Assembly: GCF_009755355.1 (NCBI RefSeq)
Contig: NZ_WQLB01000003.1
Span: 124,001-188,000, forward strand
Origin: Deinococcus arboris
GTDB taxonomy: Bacteria > Deinococcota > Deinococci > Deinococcales > Deinococcaceae
DNA length: 64,000 bases
Reading direction: 5' to 3'
Shown here: positions 27,071-35,445 of the stretch, piece after piece
Numbering within the stretch: position 1 is the stretch's first letter
Layout of the letters: every line of letters begins with the position of its first letter
Translations under genes and position numbers: made by a program
The notes under the pieces: generated by a model
The model's database searches: none
The model's input: the letters and a program-made list of their open reading frames with translations, nothing else
Told to the model about the DNA's origin: nothing

Positions 27071-27393
27071 GAGGGGAGTGTAGAGGCCAGGCTGTTGCGA
27101 GGCGCTAAATCAGGTCGCCAGAGCCGCTCGCGCTGATTGGGCAAAGAAAAAGCCGCGCTGACAGTTCAGATGCCGGCGGCCAGAGGGGGCGCTGAGAGCC
27201 CGCACAGGCTGTATGGGGCGCGGCTTCGTGACTTCACCGTTTCAGGGTGCGCTCCAGAGGGTCGCCCAGACAGAGGCATGCTTATCAGAACGTCACCCTG
27301 GTCGCGCACGGCCTCGCTGAAAAGAGATAGAAAACGCATGGACCACCATCAAGCAGGGCGAGCCCGGCGGCCCGCCCCTGCCACCTTCCGCCC
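27071..27393. other. Non-coding stretch with an imperfect hairpin
   Basis: 323 bases between yjbQ and the dioxygenase gene on the same strand. An imperfect GC-rich hairpin at about 27354-27383 lies just past the dioxygenase stop and may terminate it. Nothing else is recognisable; the yjbQ promoter should lie here. Confidence 0.4.
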
Positions 27394-28281
27394 TTACCTT
27401 GCCAGTCCTACCGTCAGATTCGCCGTGTACCCCGCCGCCACACTGCCGGTCACAGTGGGCAACTGGGTGGCGTATCCGTCGCTGAACACGTTGTCGCGGC
27501 CCAGGCTCGTCTGGGCCAGGTTGCGGGTGCTGCCCGCGTAGGCGGCCTGGGTATACACCTGGGCGCACATGTCCTGCGGCAGGGCCAGCTGCGAGGTCTG
27601 AATCTTGTTGCTGGCGTTCGTGGCACTGGTCAGAGTCGGGTAAACCTCAAAGTGAATGTGCGGCCAGCGCCCGGCGTAGCAGCCCGGCACGATGGTCTGG
27701 AAGGTCACGGTGCCGTCAGCGTCCGCCACCTGCACCCCCCGCAGAAAATCCTCGCCCACCGCCGAGCCGCTGTACATCGAATACTGGCCGTCGGCGGTGC
27801 AGTGCCAGGCGTAGACCGCGTAGCCTGCCAGGGGCGCGCAGCTGGCGTTCACGTTCACCAGTTTCAGGGTCAGGGTCAGCGGCACGCCCGCCGCCGTGTT
27901 GCCCGTGCCCAGGCTGGTGCGCAGGTCGCGGCGCACGATCCCGCTGCGGGTCAGCACATTCAGCGACTGACCCGAGGCCACCGAGCCGTCGGCGGGGTAC
28001 GGCCCGGCAGTCTCTGAAGGAATGGCGCTGGGGCAGGCGTCCGTGCCTGGCGTGGTCGGTGTCGTTGGCGTCGTGGGGGTGGTCGGCGTGCCGGTGGTGG
28101 GGGCGGTGGCCGCCACGCCGCAGCCCACCAGCAGGCCAATGCCCAGCAGGCCCAGGCCAATCACCTTTCGCCGGTCAACCACCGGACGCAGAATCATGTT
28201 GGTGTCGGCCTGCAGGCCCAGGTTGTTCAGGTCGTCATGGTGGTCGTGGTCGTCGGCGGGGTAGGGACGGATGGGGTTCAT
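27394..28281 (-). CDS. Exported intradiol dioxygenase-like lipoprotein
   Basis: 295-residue non-heme Fe(III) intradiol ring-cleavage dioxygenase fold. The N-terminus is unusual: a His/Asp-rich stretch (PADDHDHHDDLNN), then RRKVIGLGLLGIGLLVGCG, which reads as a Tat-like twin arginine followed by a lipobox. A low-complexity (TPT)n tether follows. The catalytic domain has VRRDLRTSLG, the YAVYAWHCTADGQYSMYS segment, and GCYAGRWPHIHFEVYP with the two iron histidines. The ATG at 28281 has AGGAGG upstream. Export to the membrane surface is inferred from the leader. The natural aromatic substrate is unknown. Confidence 0.85.
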   Translation of the reverse strand: MNPIRPYPADDHDHHDDLNNLGLQADTNMILRPVVDRRKVIGLGLLGIGLLVGCGVAATAPTTGTPTTPTTPTTPTTPGTDACPSAIPSETAGPYPADGSVASGQSLNVLTRSGIVRRDLRTSLGTGNTAAGVPLTLTLKLVNVNASCAPLAGYAVYAWHCTADGQYSMYSGSAVGEDFLRGVQVADADGTVTFQTIVPGCYAGRWPHIHFEVYPTLTSATNASNKIQTSQLALPQDMCAQVYTQAAYAGSTRNLAQTSLGRDNVFSDGYATQLPTVTGSVAAGYTANLTVGLAR

Positions 28282-28427
28282 GGGGGCCTCCTGTGTGGGG
28301 GTGCTCGGCTCTTGCCACGCCCCCTTTGCTCTTGCTCCGCACAGTACGGAGGGCCGGTTAAAGGACTGAGAAAGCCGGAGAGGCCAGGCGGCGGCGGGTC
28401 TCATGGGAGGCCGGTAGCCTGCCCCGG

Positions 28428-29795
28428 ATGCGCCGCCTTCTCATGCCCGCCCTGTTGACTGTGCTGATGACTGCCCCCGCCGCTGCCGTGTCCACCCTGA
28501 CGGTGCCTGTCACCGTGCCCCTGGCCAGCGTGCAGGAGGCCGCCAACGCCCGCGTGCCGCTGGAATTTGCGCGGGTGGATGAAACCCGCAGCTTTGCCGG
28601 GGGGCTCCTGAGCGTCAAGCTCGGCGGCACAGTTACGCGCGCCGGGCACGTCCGGGTGGGGCCCACGGCCGACGGGTCGGGCCTGGTGGTCCGCGTGCCC
28701 ATTCGCGCGGCGCTGCGGGCCACGCCGGGCGGCGCCGGGGCCGTGCTGGCCCGCGACTTTGGTGGCGAGGCCACCGTCAGCCTGACCGTGACGCCCTATG
28801 TCACGCCCCAGTGGGAGGCAGGCGTGCGGGTCAGGGGCGACTACACCTGGACCGACCCCCTGAGCGTGGAACTGGCGCCGGGTGTGCGCGTCAGCGTGCA
28901 GTCGCTGGTGGACACGCAGGTGCGGGCGCAGCTGGACCGGGTCACGGCCCAGGTGGAAACGGCAGTCCGTGACGGCGCCCGGCTGCGCGAGCGGGCGCAG
29001 ACCCTGTGGACGCGGGCCGCCCAGCCCTGGACCCTGCCCACCCCCGACCCGGCCTACGCCCGCGCCCAGCCCCGCAGCCTCAGCGTGACGCCCATTCGGT
29101 TTACTCCGGACGCCCTGAAGCTGACGCTGGGGGCGGCGCTGGACCTGAATGCGGGGCTGGGCCGCCCGCCAGCGGCGTCCTCTGCCGGCCCCCTGCCGGC
29201 CCTGAACACGGTGCCCAGCCTCCAAGAGGGGCTGGACCTTCAGGTGCCGGTGCGCCTGCCCTACGCCGAGCTGTCACGGGCGGCCACACAGGCGGCGGCG
29301 ACCCGCACCCTGCCGCTGCCCGTGCCCACCAGTCCGGTGCTGCGGGTGCTGGGGGTAACCCTCTCGCCGGCCGGGCCACGCCTGAATGCCGCCGTTCAGG
29401 TGCAGGTCACCGGGCCGCTGGGCCTGCGGGTAGGCGCTACGGTGGACGTGCAAGGAACTCCCGCCCTGGACCCAGCCGGCCAGACACTGACCCTGAAAGA
29501 CGTGCGCGTGGTTACCCGGCGCGAGGGCGTAACCGGCCGCGTCATCGGCTGGCTGGCCGACGCCCGCGCGCAGGCTTACGTGCAGTCGGCGGCACGCTTT
29601 GACCTGCGGCCCCAGCTGGAGAGGGCGCGGGCGCAGCTGCAGGCGCGCCTTCCCCTGACCCCCGCGCCGGGGCTGGTGCTGGCCGGCACAGTTCGCACCC
29701 TGAGCGTGACCGGCGTGCAGGTCACGCCCGAGGCCCTGGTAGTCAGCGGCCAGGCCACGGGCGACCTGTGGGCCACCGTGGAGATGCCGCGCTAA
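28428..29795 (+). CDS. DUF4403 family exported protein
   Basis: 455-residue protein with a signal peptide ending around APAAAV. The body matches the DUF4403 pattern: an N-terminal STLTVPVTVPLASVQEAAN, repeated amphipathic beta strands, and a C-terminal repeat of the same layout (LSPAGPRLNAAVQVQVTGPLG, then TLKDVRV). These folds resemble lipid-binding tubular domains, but no biochemical role is established. The start is an ATG at the first codon of the signal peptide. It is convergent with the flavin reductase gene, only 4 bases apart. Confidence 0.75.
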   Translation: MRRLLMPALLTVLMTAPAAAVSTLTVPVTVPLASVQEAANARVPLEFARVDETRSFAGGLLSVKLGGTVTRAGHVRVGPTADGSGLVVRVPIRAALRATPGGAGAVLARDFGGEATVSLTVTPYVTPQWEAGVRVRGDYTWTDPLSVELAPGVRVSVQSLVDTQVRAQLDRVTAQVETAVRDGARLRERAQTLWTRAAQPWTLPTPDPAYARAQPRSLSVTPIRFTPDALKLTLGAALDLNAGLGRPPAASSAGPLPALNTVPSLQEGLDLQVPVRLPYAELSRAATQAAATRTLPLPVPTSPVLRVLGVTLSPAGPRLNAAVQVQVTGPLGLRVGATVDVQGTPALDPAGQTLTLKDVRVVTRREGVTGRVIGWLADARAQAYVQSAARFDLRPQLERARAQLQARLPLTPAPGLVLAGTVRTLSVTGVQVTPEALVVSGQATGDLWATVEMPR

Positions 29796-29799
29796 AGGT

Positions 29800-30444
29800 T
29801 TACCCTTCCCGGTCTTGCCCCGCCTGCCAGGCCTCAAAGGAAACGCGGTCCAGCGAAAAGGTGTCGCGGGTGGTGGCGTAACCCCCGCCGCCACCCAGCC
29901 GGCCCACCAGGTCCAGCCGGGCGGTGTCAATGTGCCAGCGCGCCGCGTCCTGAACGGCGTCGCTGCGCAGGGTCAGACCCAGTACCTCACCCAGAATGAT
30001 GCGGGTGCGCCCAATGGTCAGGGTCTGCACCTCGCGGCATTCCAGCGCGGCAGGGGCCGCCTGCACGCGTGGCGTGGGCACCTGCCGCCCTGGCTCCAGG
30101 GCAATGCCCAGGGCGCCGGGTTCGGCGTGCCCGTACGGGAAATCGGTGGCGGTGGCGTTCATCAGGGGCGCCAGGTCCGCGCTGACCAGATTGACGGTAA
30201 AGGTGCCGCCAGCGCCGATGTTGCGGGCCGTGTCCTTGGGGGTGCCGTCTGGGCGGTCCCCTGGCGCAAAGGCCACCACGGGCGGGTCCGACCCCATCAG
30301 GCCAAAAAAGGAGTAGGGAGCCAGGTTGACATGGCCGTCTTCCCCCAGCGTGCAGACCCAGGCAATCGGCCGGGGCACCACCGTGGCGGTCAGGAGCTTG
30401 TAGCGGGCCGCCGCTGGTAGCGCGCCGAGATCGAAATGCGTCAT
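29800..30444 (-). CDS. Flavin reductase-like domain protein
   Basis: About 214 residues with the FMN-binding split-barrel of the flavin reductase-like family. It shows LLTATVVPRPIAWVCTLGEDGHVNLAPYSFF, PKDTARNI, FTVNLVS, and an IILGEVLGL strand, and is likely a homodimeric FMN-binding enzyme. The specific partner is unknown. The ATG at 30444 begins right at the conserved fold; an upstream ATG at 30465 adds seven residues. No strong Shine-Dalgarno is seen for either. Confidence 0.82.
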   Translation of the reverse strand: MTHFDLGALPAAARYKLLTATVVPRPIAWVCTLGEDGHVNLAPYSFFGLMGSDPPVVAFAPGDRPDGTPKDTARNIGAGGTFTVNLVSADLAPLMNATATDFPYGHAEPGALGIALEPGRQVPTPRVQAAPAALECREVQTLTIGRTRIILGEVLGLTLRSDAVQDAARWHIDTARLDLVGRLGGGGGYATTRDTFSLDRVSFEAWQAGQDREG

Positions 30445-30722
30445 GGGAGAGGGAGAGAACGCCATGCGTCAGCCTAGAGCAGGGCTCCGAGGGCCATACC
30501 GAGAACACAGGGAGCCCAAGTCACACCATGCTCTGTACAGCAGCAGGGCCAATTTAAGAGATCGCGCCCCACAGTGGTCAAAACGCCAAAAGCGCTTCAT
30601 GTCCGCCACGACCTCCTTAACCTCCTTTGTTTGCTCCTCGCTTCCGCTGGCAATAAGCGGCCACCGCCTTAACCGCGCCCTTCTCCCCTTTCCCGTTCTG
30701 GCTCTGGCGTTAGCATGCGCCC

Positions 30723-30956
30723 ATGACCCTGCCCGAAGCGGCCACCTACCGCGAGGCCTACGCCCGGCTGACCCGCATTGCCGCCGAACTGGAGGGCGGC
30801 GAGGCCGACCTGGACCGCGTGCTGCCCCTGCTGGAAGAGGCGCGCGCCGCCTACGCCCAGTGCCGGACACGCATTGAAGCGGTGCGCGCCGTATTGGCCG
30901 GTGACTGGGGCGCTGAAGAAGAGGACGACGAGCCCGAATCGGACGACGACGCCTGA
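30723..30956 (+). CDS. xseB: Exodeoxyribonuclease VII small subunit
   Basis: 77 residues, the usual size for XseB. The helical hairpin reads YREAYARLTRIAAELEGGEADLDRVLPLLEEA, followed by a conserved helix (YAQCRTRIEAVRAVL) and an acidic tail. It binds XseA to form the single-strand-specific exonuclease VII. xseA is not adjacent in this window. The acidic EEEDDEPESDDD tail is longer than usual. Confidence 0.85.
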   Translation: MTLPEAATYREAYARLTRIAAELEGGEADLDRVLPLLEEARAAYAQCRTRIEAVRAVLAGDWGAEEEDDEPESDDDA

Positions 30957-31243
30957 GAGCGGAACCCAGAGCGGTCAAAGGGGATGACCCTCAACCCCGT
31001 CTCAGGCGAATGAAGTAAGTATCCGCATGAGCCAGTAGCGTGAGCTGCTCTGATGCTGGGCCGCCGCTGTGAGGCCGTCTCAGAGAGGCTTTCGCTAAGG
31101 TCAGGGGCGACCGAAATACTCCGCTGGCCGACCTTACTCCCTGTCACTTGCCCGCCCCCTTTCTCGCCCATTCTGCTCGCGCCTCATCTTATCCCGGCCA
31201 GGTCAGGCCGCACCCCAGGCATGCGGCGCGTATCTTTTGGCCT

Positions 31244-31900
31244 ATGAGTGACGCCGCCCCTGTCCAGTCGGCCTCCCCCGCGCCCACCGCCGAGCCGCCC
31301 GCCCCACCGGTCAATCCGCGCGTGTACCGCTTTGTGGTGGACGTGACCTACCTGCCGGTCCTCCTGAGCGGCATGCACCTGGAAGTTCATGGGCGCGAGC
31401 ATGTGCCGCCGCCCGGCACCCCCCTGGTGGTGGCGGCCAACCACGTCAGCGGTATTGACCCCTTTCTGGTGGCGCGGGCGTTGCCGCCGGGGCGCTACCT
31501 GCAGTTCATGGCCAAGAAAGAATTGTTTTTGCCGGTGATCGGCCACATCATCCGGGCGGGGGGGTCTTTTCCGGTAGACCGCAGCGGCAACGACCTGGGC
31601 GCCGTGCGCACCTCTCTGCGGGTGCTGAAAGCCGGCGGCACTGTGGGCATCTTCCCGCAGGGCACGCGCGGCGGCGCCGAGATGCAGGGCGGCGTGGCCC
31701 TGATTGCCGCCAAGGGCCGCGCGCCGATTTTGCCGGCGGGCATCAGCCGGGCAGGCAAACGCTGGATTATCCGCTTTGGGCCGCCCATCTCGCCGCGCGG
31801 CGGCATCAAGGCGATTACCGCCGAACTGGGCGCCGTGCTGGCCGAACTGTCTGTGCCGCCCGGCCAGCCGCTGCCGCCTGCGGGCTATACTGCGCCCTGA
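31244..31900 (+). CDS. plsC: Lysophospholipid/1-acyl-glycerol-3-phosphate acyltransferase
   Basis: 218-residue membrane-associated acyltransferase. The HX4D motif is NHVSGID, block II is KELFLPVIG, block III is FPQGTRGG and block IV is APILPAGISRAGK. It probably forms phosphatidic acid from lysophosphatidic acid, though other acceptors are possible. A Pro/Ala-rich N-terminal tail precedes the first hydrophobic segment. The ATG at 31244 is preferred; the frame is open upstream without support. The 3' end carries a -10-like TATACT (31886-31891) that fits the start of the cobalamin riboswitch transcript. Confidence 0.82.
   Translation: MSDAAPVQSASPAPTAEPPAPPVNPRVYRFVVDVTYLPVLLSGMHLEVHGREHVPPPGTPLVVAANHVSGIDPFLVARALPPGRYLQFMAKKELFLPVIGHIIRAGGSFPVDRSGNDLGAVRTSLRVLKAGGTVGIFPQGTRGGAEMQGGVALIAAKGRAPILPAGISRAGKRWIIRFGPPISPRGGIKAITAELGAVLAELSVPPGQPLPPAGYTAP
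31886..31891 (+). promoter_or_regulatory. -10 box for the cobalamin riboswitch transcript
   Basis: TATACT within the last codons of plsC, a few bases before the riboswitch core. No good -35 hexamer is seen 16-18 bases upstream, so the assignment rests on position and the -10 match. Confidence 0.45.
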
Positions 31901-32060
31901 CGGCTGCGGGGGAAAATCCGGTGCAAGTCCGGTTCTGTCGCGCAACGGTAAGCTCTCTCCTTTATGGGCGGGAGACAAGACCGAACACCTCCGCCGTTGC
32001 GTGCCCCCGAAGCGGGAGCGCGTGGCCTGACCTCTCGCGGAAAGGGGGCGCGCCGTGACC
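31894..32060 (+). ncRNA. Cobalamin riboswitch
   Basis: An adenosylcobalamin-type aptamer. It contains GGAAAATCCGGTGCAAGTCC, then CGCGCAACGGTAAGC, and the B12-box side AGACCGAACACCTCCGCCG, in the expected order. It is followed by an intrinsic terminator (32102-32132) and then btuF, so cobalamin should reduce expression of the uptake genes by transcription attenuation. The exact 3' limit of the aptamer is uncertain. Confidence 0.9.
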
Positions 32061-32101
32061 CCTGCGCCCCTGCCGGGCGCGCCACGGCCTGACTTCCTGC
32101 T

Positions 32102-32132
32102 CCGCCCCCTGAACCGGGGCGGCGTTTTTGTT
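32102..32132 (+). terminator. Riboswitch-controlled intrinsic terminator
   Basis: CCGCCCC (32102-32108) pairs with GGGGCGG (32116-32122), with a 7-base loop, followed by CGTTTTTGTT. It lies between the aptamer and btuF and is the likely expression platform. Confidence 0.85.
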
Positions 32133-32161
32133 CCGGCGGGAGGCCCCAAGGAGAGTGCCCC

Positions 32162-33034
32162 ATGACCCGTGCCCTGACCCTGACCGCCGCCCTGCTGGCT
32201 GCCCTTTCGACCGCTGCCAGCGCCGTGACCTACCCCCTGACCCTGACCGACGACCTGGGCCGCAAGGTCACCATCAAGGCCGAACCCAAGCGCATTGTCA
32301 GCGCCCTGCCCAGCACCAGCGAGACCCTGTGCGCCATCGGCGCCTGCGACAAGCTGGTCGGCGTAGACGACTACACCGATTACCCGGCGCAGGCGGCCAG
32401 GTTGCCCAAAGTCGGCGGGCTTTACAACCCCAACTTTGAAGCCATGATCGCCCTGAAGCCCGACCTCGTGATTATCAGCAAGTACGGCAAGCTGGAGCCC
32501 ACGCTGACCCAGGCCGGCATTCCAGTCCTGGCGATTAACCCCGAAACCTACGACGAGGTCTTTAGCAAGACCCTGACGCTGGGCAAAGTGGTGAACCGTG
32601 AGGCCCAGGCCAAGGCGCTCGTGACCACCATGAAGCGCGACATTGCCAAGGTCGAGATTCTGACCAAGAACGCAGTCCGGAAACCCACCGCCTACTACGA
32701 GATTGACCCCACGCCGTACTCGATTGGCCCCAACTCGTTTATGGGGGTGCTGCTGACCAAGGCGGGCGCGCGCAACATCATCCCGGCCAGCATGGGCGAC
32801 TTTCCCAAGGTGGACCCCGAGTTTATCGTCAAGCAGAGCCCGCAACTGATTCTGGGTGTGGACGCCAAGACGGCGGGCGCGCGGCCCGGCTGGACCAGTA
32901 TTGCGGCGCTGAAGACCGGCAAGACGCAGACTATTCCCGCCGAACTGGGCAACATCCTGTCGCGCCCTGGCCCTCGCCTGCCCCAGGCGCTGCGCGGCCT
33001 GGCCAAGATCATTCACCCCGAACTGTTCAAGTAA
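32162..33034 (+). CDS. btuF: ABC transporter substrate-binding protein, cobalamin type
   Basis: 290-residue periplasmic-binding protein (class III, BtuF/FhuD fold). The signal peptide ends near STAASA. Conserved strands are RIVSALPSTSETLCAIGA, LVGVDDYTDYP, LKPDLVIISKYG and the C-terminal IPAELGNILSRPGPRL. It is assigned to cobalamin or cobinamide because the transcript begins with a cobalamin riboswitch. AAGGAGAG precedes the ATG. Three bases separate its stop from btuC. Confidence 0.9.
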   Translation: MTRALTLTAALLAALSTAASAVTYPLTLTDDLGRKVTIKAEPKRIVSALPSTSETLCAIGACDKLVGVDDYTDYPAQAARLPKVGGLYNPNFEAMIALKPDLVIISKYGKLEPTLTQAGIPVLAINPETYDEVFSKTLTLGKVVNREAQAKALVTTMKRDIAKVEILTKNAVRKPTAYYEIDPTPYSIGPNSFMGVLLTKAGARNIIPASMGDFPKVDPEFIVKQSPQLILGVDAKTAGARPGWTSIAALKTGKTQTIPAELGNILSRPGPRLPQALRGLAKIIHPELFK

Positions 33035-33037
33035 GCC

Positions 33038-34046
<1,009 letters not shown>

Positions 34047-34054
<8 letters not shown>

Positions 34055-34862
34055 CGCGGGCGCGCCCAGCCACGCTGCTGCAGGCCTCTCGGCCACGGAT
34101 CTGCACGTACAGGCGGGCACTTTTCCGGCGGTGCGCGGCGTCAGTGCCGCATTCGCGGCGGGCCAGCTCTCGGCGGTGATTGGCCCCAACGGCGCGGGCA
34201 AGAGCACCCTGCTGCGCGCGCTGCTGGGGCTGTCGCGCCCAGAGCGGGGCGAGGTGCAGCTGCTGGGCCGGCCCCTAGGAACCTGGAGCCGCGCCGAACG
34301 CTCGCGGCAGCTGGCTTACCTGGCCCAGGGCGAGGCGCTGCCCGGCGACATGACGGTGCGTCACGTCGTGGCCCTGGGCCGGGGCGCCGGGCAGTGGCGC
34401 TTTGGCCTGCTGCCCCGCGACCCCTGGAACGAGGCGGACGAGGCGGCGGTGCAGGGCGCCCTGGACCGCACTGACACCGCGCGCTTTGCCGGACGCCGCC
34501 TGGCGGAACTCTCGGGCGGCGAGGCGCAGCGGGTGGCCCTGGCGCGCGCGCTGGCCGCTCAGCCACGATTTTTGCTGCTGGACGAGCCCACCAACCACCT
34601 GGACCTGGCCTACGCCCTGGAGGTCATGCGGTACCTGCGCTGCGAGGTGGCGGGCGGCCTGGGCGTGGTGGCCGTGCTGCACGACCTGAATCTGGCCGCG
34701 CGCGCCGACCATCTGGTGCTGCTGGCGGGCGGGCAGGTGCTGGTGAGCGGCCCACCAGAGACCGTGCTGACCCCAGAGCACCTGCAGGCGGCCTACGGCG
34801 TCCGCACAAGGGTGGTGCGCGACGCAGACCGCCTGCTCGTGATCCCCGAGGATGGGCTGTGA
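34047..34862 (+). CDS. btuD: ABC transporter ATP-binding protein, BtuD type
   Basis: 271-residue ATPase. Walker A is GPNGAGKST near residue 45, the signature is LSGGEAQRVALARAL, Walker B is FLLLDEPTNHLD, and the switch histidine is in VLHDLNLAARADH. It energises the BtuC permease. The GTG start overlaps the end of btuC by 8 bases. The tail (LTPEHLQAAYGVRTRVV) is typical of iron-siderophore and B12 importers. Confidence 0.94.
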
Positions 34863-34959
34863 TGACTGGCCAGCTCTGTCGCCCTCACCCCTCTGCCCGG
34901 CCCAGCTGGGCCGCCCCTGGACAAACCCGCTCCTTCCTCTCCCGGCTGGAAGTCTGCTG

Positions 34960-35304
34960 ATGGCACCCAAGTTCTTTGCCACCCGCGCCCACCTGCTGGT
35001 GTGCCAGGGCCAGAGCTGCCAGGGCCGGGGGTCGGCGCTGCTGTACAAGGCCCTGTGGAATCACCTGGAACGGCAGTCGCTGGCCTATTACAAGAAGGGC
35101 GGCAGCCTGCGCCTGACCGAAAGCGGCTGCCTGGGCGCGTGTTCCTACGGCCCTACCCTGTGCGTCTACCGCCCGAAGCCAGCAGGCGGTGGCCTTGAAG
35201 AAGCCTGGTACGCCGCTGTGGACTTTCCCCTGGCCACCCGCATTGCTGGGGCCGCGCACGAAGAGACGCCGCTGCCAGAAGAACACCGTTACGGGCCAGA
35301 GTGA
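34960..35304 (+). CDS. Thioredoxin-like [2Fe-2S] ferredoxin
   Basis: 114 residues (from ATG 34960). The fold is the thioredoxin-like [2Fe-2S] type with cysteines in the pattern CQGQSC near residue 13 and SGCLGAC near residue 54. Such small ferredoxins occur with cobalamin or corrinoid genes, where they may support cobalt reduction. It is the last gene of the btuFCD transcript, beginning about 98 bases after btuD. An in-frame ATG at 34852 overlaps the btuD stop, so translational coupling from there is possible. That the role is in B12 handling is inferred from position. Confidence 0.75.
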   Translation: MAPKFFATRAHLLVCQGQSCQGRGSALLYKALWNHLERQSLAYYKKGGSLRLTESGCLGACSYGPTLCVYRPKPAGGGLEEAWYAAVDFPLATRIAGAAHEETPLPEEHRYGPE

Positions 35305-35445
35305 AGCACAGCAGAGCCGCGGCGCTGGGAAAAGTTCCTCCCAGCGCCGTCTCTAGTTCCCGGTCCCGTATCACGGTGCCGATACAGCACTGTGGCTTCC
35401 AGATTCAGGGCCGCGCCATGACGGCCCTCTCACCTGTCCGGCGCG

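Noticed and set aside
28043..28095. Short tandem repeat resembling a repeat array
   Set aside because: It is the coding sequence of the Thr-Pro tether of the dioxygenase lipoprotein, not CRISPR or a satellite.
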